From the NCBI RefSeq assembly GCF_011297335.1, contig NZ_JAAOTJ010000002.1, positions 434,001 through 498,000 of the forward strand: a stretch of DNA of 64,000 nt, in the 5' to 3' direction. Source of the DNA: Catellatospora methionotrophica. GTDB taxonomy: Bacteria > Actinomycetota > Actinomycetes > Mycobacteriales > Micromonosporaceae. Position numbers and translations under genes: made by a program. The notes beneath the pieces were generated by a model. That model was not told the DNA's origin. It saw nothing but the letters and a program-made list of their open reading frames with translations, and made no database searches. Numbering within the stretch: position 1 is the stretch's first letter; every line of letters begins with the position of its first letter. Positions 62,214-64,000 of this stretch are shown here, piece by piece.

Positions 62214-62813
62214 TCACGGCCGTGACTTCAAGCCGGTCAGGACCAGGTCGGCCAGCTCGTGGGCGATCTGCTCGGCGCGTTTCGGGCCGTCGGGGCGGAA
62301 CCAGGTGTGCAGCGTCGTGGTCACCCCGAAGATGGACCAGGACACCAGCTCCGGTGACGCGACCGCCGCGAACACCCCGGCGGCCTGCGCGTCGCGGATC
62401 AGCGCCCGGACCGCCTCCTGGTAGCGCCGCCAGTCGGCCTGCAGCCGCTGCGTACGCGCGCTGTCCATGTGCGCCAGCTCCCGCGACACCGCCGCCGACT
62501 CGGTCATCATCGCCGCGGTGCCGACCACGATGTCGTCGATGATCGCCCGCAGCGTCCACTCCGGATCCCGGCCCTGCTCCAGGATCCGGTCCAGGGCTGC
62601 CAGCCGCTCCCCGAACACCGTGCGGTACATCTCGACGAGCAGGTCCTCCTTGGCCCCGAAGTAGTGGTACAGCCCGCCCTTGGTGACCCCGGCGCGGTCG
62701 ACGACCTGCTGCACCGACGTGGCGTCGTACCCCTGCTCGGCGAACAGCGCGCATGCCGCGGCCAGGATGCGCTCGCGCACCCCGGCCGCGCCCTCGGTCC
62801 TAGAACGCCCCAT
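62214..62813 (-). CDS. TetR-family regulator overlapping an acyl-CoA dehydrogenase gene
   Basis: The 199-residue protein has a TetR N-terminus ([40 protein letters not shown]) and a helical ligand domain. Its start overlaps the end of the acyl-CoA dehydrogenase gene by 14 bases on the same strand, so the two are co-expressed. It probably responds to acyl-CoA thioesters, as do FadR- or KstR-like TetR proteins. Confidence 0.9.
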   Translation of the reverse strand: MGRSRTEGAAGVRERILAAACALFAEQGYDATSVQQVVDRAGVTKGGLYHYFGAKEDLLVEMYRTVFGERLAALDRILEQGRDPEWTLRAIIDDIVVGTAAMMTESAAVSRELAHMDSARTQRLQADWRRYQEAVRALIRDAQAAGVFAAVASPELVSWSIFGVTTTLHTWFRPDGPKRAEQIAHELADLVLTGLKSRP

Positions 62814-64000
62814 CCGGGATCTCCATCAGCGCGTTGTCGGTGGCCTCGAGCACCCGGCGGCGGGCGGTCAGCTCCGGCAGCACGGTACGCGCGAAGAACC
62901 GCGCCACCGCGAGCTTGCCCTGGTAGAAGCCCGTGTCGTCGCCGGACGCGCCGTCCAGGGCGGTCAGCGCGACCGCGGCCTGGCGGATCAGCAGCCAGCC
63001 GATCACCAGGTCGCCGACGCTCATCAGCAGGCGGGTGGTGTTCTGCCCGACCTTGTAGACCTCGGTCACGTCCTCCCCGGCGGCCTGCTGCCAGCCGAAC
63101 ATCGTGGCGACCATGCCGCGTACGTCGGCGATCGCCTCGCGCAGCGACTCGCACTCCTGCTTCAGCCCGTCGGTGGACTCGTTCGCGTCGAGGAACTGCT
63201 CCATCTCGCCGACGAGCAGGTCCAGGGCCACCGAGCGATCCCGGACGATCTTGCGGAAGAAGAAGTCCTGGCCCTGGATCGCCGTCGTGCCCTCGTACAA
63301 CGTGTCGATCTTCGTGTCCCGGATGTACTGCTCCAGCGGGTAGTCCTGCAGGTAGCCCGAGCCGCCGAGGGTCTGCAGCGACAGGGCCAGCATCTCGTAC
63401 GAGCGCTCGGAGCCGACGCCCTTGACGATCGGCAGCAGCAGGTCGTTGACGTTCGCGCCCTGCGGGTGGTCGCGGTCCAGCCAACCCGCCGTGTACAGGT
63501 AGGTGGCGCGCAGGCCCTCGGCGTACGCCTTCTGCAGCATGAGGATGCGGCGCACGTCGGGGTGCCGGTCGATGGTGACGCGGGGTGCGGTCTTGTCGGC
63601 CGCGCGGGTCAGGTCGGGGCCCTGGACCCGCTGGCGGGCGTAGTCGAGGGCGTTGAGGTAACCCGTCGACAGCGTCGCGATGGCCTTCACGCCGACCTGC
63701 ATCCGCGCCGACTCGATGACCTTGAACATCTGCGCGATGCCGTCGTGCACCTCGCCGACCAGCCAGCCCCTGGCCGGGACACCGTGCTGGCCGAACGTCA
63801 GCTCGCAGGTGCTGGACACCTTCAGGCCCATCTTCTTCTCGACGTTGGTGGCGTACACGCCGTTGCGCTCGCCGAGCTGGCCGGACTCGTGGTCGAAGTG
63901 GAACTTCGGGACCAGGAACATCGACAGGCCCTTGGTGCCGGGTCCGCCCGCGCCGGGCGTGTCGACCGGACGGGCCAGGACGAAGTGCATGATGTTCTCG
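62800..64000 (-). CDS. Acyl-CoA dehydrogenase (FadE5-like, C-terminal extended), N-terminus outside window
   Basis: The frame runs past the window edge, so only the C-terminal 400 residues are seen. They include [53 protein letters not shown] and [20 protein letters not shown], then the [20 protein letters not shown] signature. An extra C-terminal helical domain ([20 protein letters not shown]) is typical of the larger FadE5-like group. It probably oxidises acyl-CoA in fatty-acid degradation. TetR follows, overlapping by 14 bases. Confidence 0.9.
   Translation of the reverse strand, partial: ENIMHFVLARPVDTPGAGGPGTKGLSMFLVPKFHFDHESGQLGERNGVYATNVEKKMGLKVSSTCELTFGQHGVPARGWLVGEVHDGIAQMFKVIESARMQVGVKAIATLSTGYLNALDYARQRVQGPDLTRAADKTAPRVTIDRHPDVRRILMLQKAYAEGLRATYLYTAGWLDRDHPQGANVNDLLLPIVKGVGSERSYEMLALSLQTLGGSGYLQDYPLEQYIRDTKIDTLYEGTTAIQGQDFFFRKIVRDRSVALDLLVGEMEQFLDANESTDGLKQECESLREAIADVRGMVATMFGWQQAAGEDVTEVYKVGQNTTRLLMSVGDLVIGWLLIRQAAVALTALDGASGDDTGFYQGKLAVARFFARTVLPELTARRRVLEATDNALMEIPDGAF

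Overview
The window is high-GC DNA (roughly 70 percent or more by eye) with dense genes on both strands and many GTG starts. A Fur-katG pair, a SARP regulator, an F420-type oxidoreductase, an SPW-repeat membrane protein and several partner-switching anti-sigma proteins mark it as chromosome of a filamentous actinomycete. The family is probably Micromonosporaceae, which is an inference from gene content. I saw no tRNA, rRNA, CRISPR array, insertion sequence or phage gene. Both ends of the window cut through genes.

Left part (1-14.5 kb): the end of a secreted, repeat-rich sialidase-like protein, whose last codons look frameshifted, is followed by a three-gene sugar or sugar-acid operon (Gfo/Idh/MocA oxidoreductase, DUF6807/PmoA protein, DapA-family lyase) behind a perfect TGGTATACCA palindrome. 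Next come a translationally coupled SARP regulator and secreted protein on the minus strand, and a divergent NarL-type two-component system. After that lies a 1062-residue exported protein with a hydrophobic segment and a long coiled coil. Two gene remnants (WD40 and SH3) follow.

Middle (14.5-35 kb): mostly single genes for exported hydrolases and small metabolism. These are a phosphodiester glycosidase, an M23 peptidase, an F420-type enzyme, an FBP zinc-finger protein, a TetR/aldo-keto reductase divergent pair with two operator-like inverted repeats, an S15-type peptidase with a P-domain, a glycosyltransferase, a methyltransferase, a sulfatase, the Kup potassium transporter and furA-katG. 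A DinB-like protein follows, then a JmjC-type cupin oxygenase whose start overlaps the end of a 68-residue Asp/Gly-rich repeat peptide. That peptide-enzyme pair is the best candidate in the window for an undescribed system, a possible hydroxylated RiPP.

Right part (35-64 kb): signalling and stress genes include STAS, RsbW-like and PP2C phosphatase proteins, a diguanylate cyclase, a Ser/Thr kinase with a CBM2-like outer domain, a DksA/TraR-like protein and a catalase behind a sigma-B-like promoter. A sulfonate-type block holds an ABC importer convergent with a flavin monooxygenase. Further on are a LysG-LysE pair, a PEP-swivelling-domain gene coupled to a winged-helix gene, a second methionine aminopeptidase divergent from an XRE regulator, a ROK regulator upstream of a GH19 chitinase, and a TetR gene overlapping a truncated acyl-CoA dehydrogenase.

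Functions are assigned from motifs and family resemblance read by eye. No database search was run.
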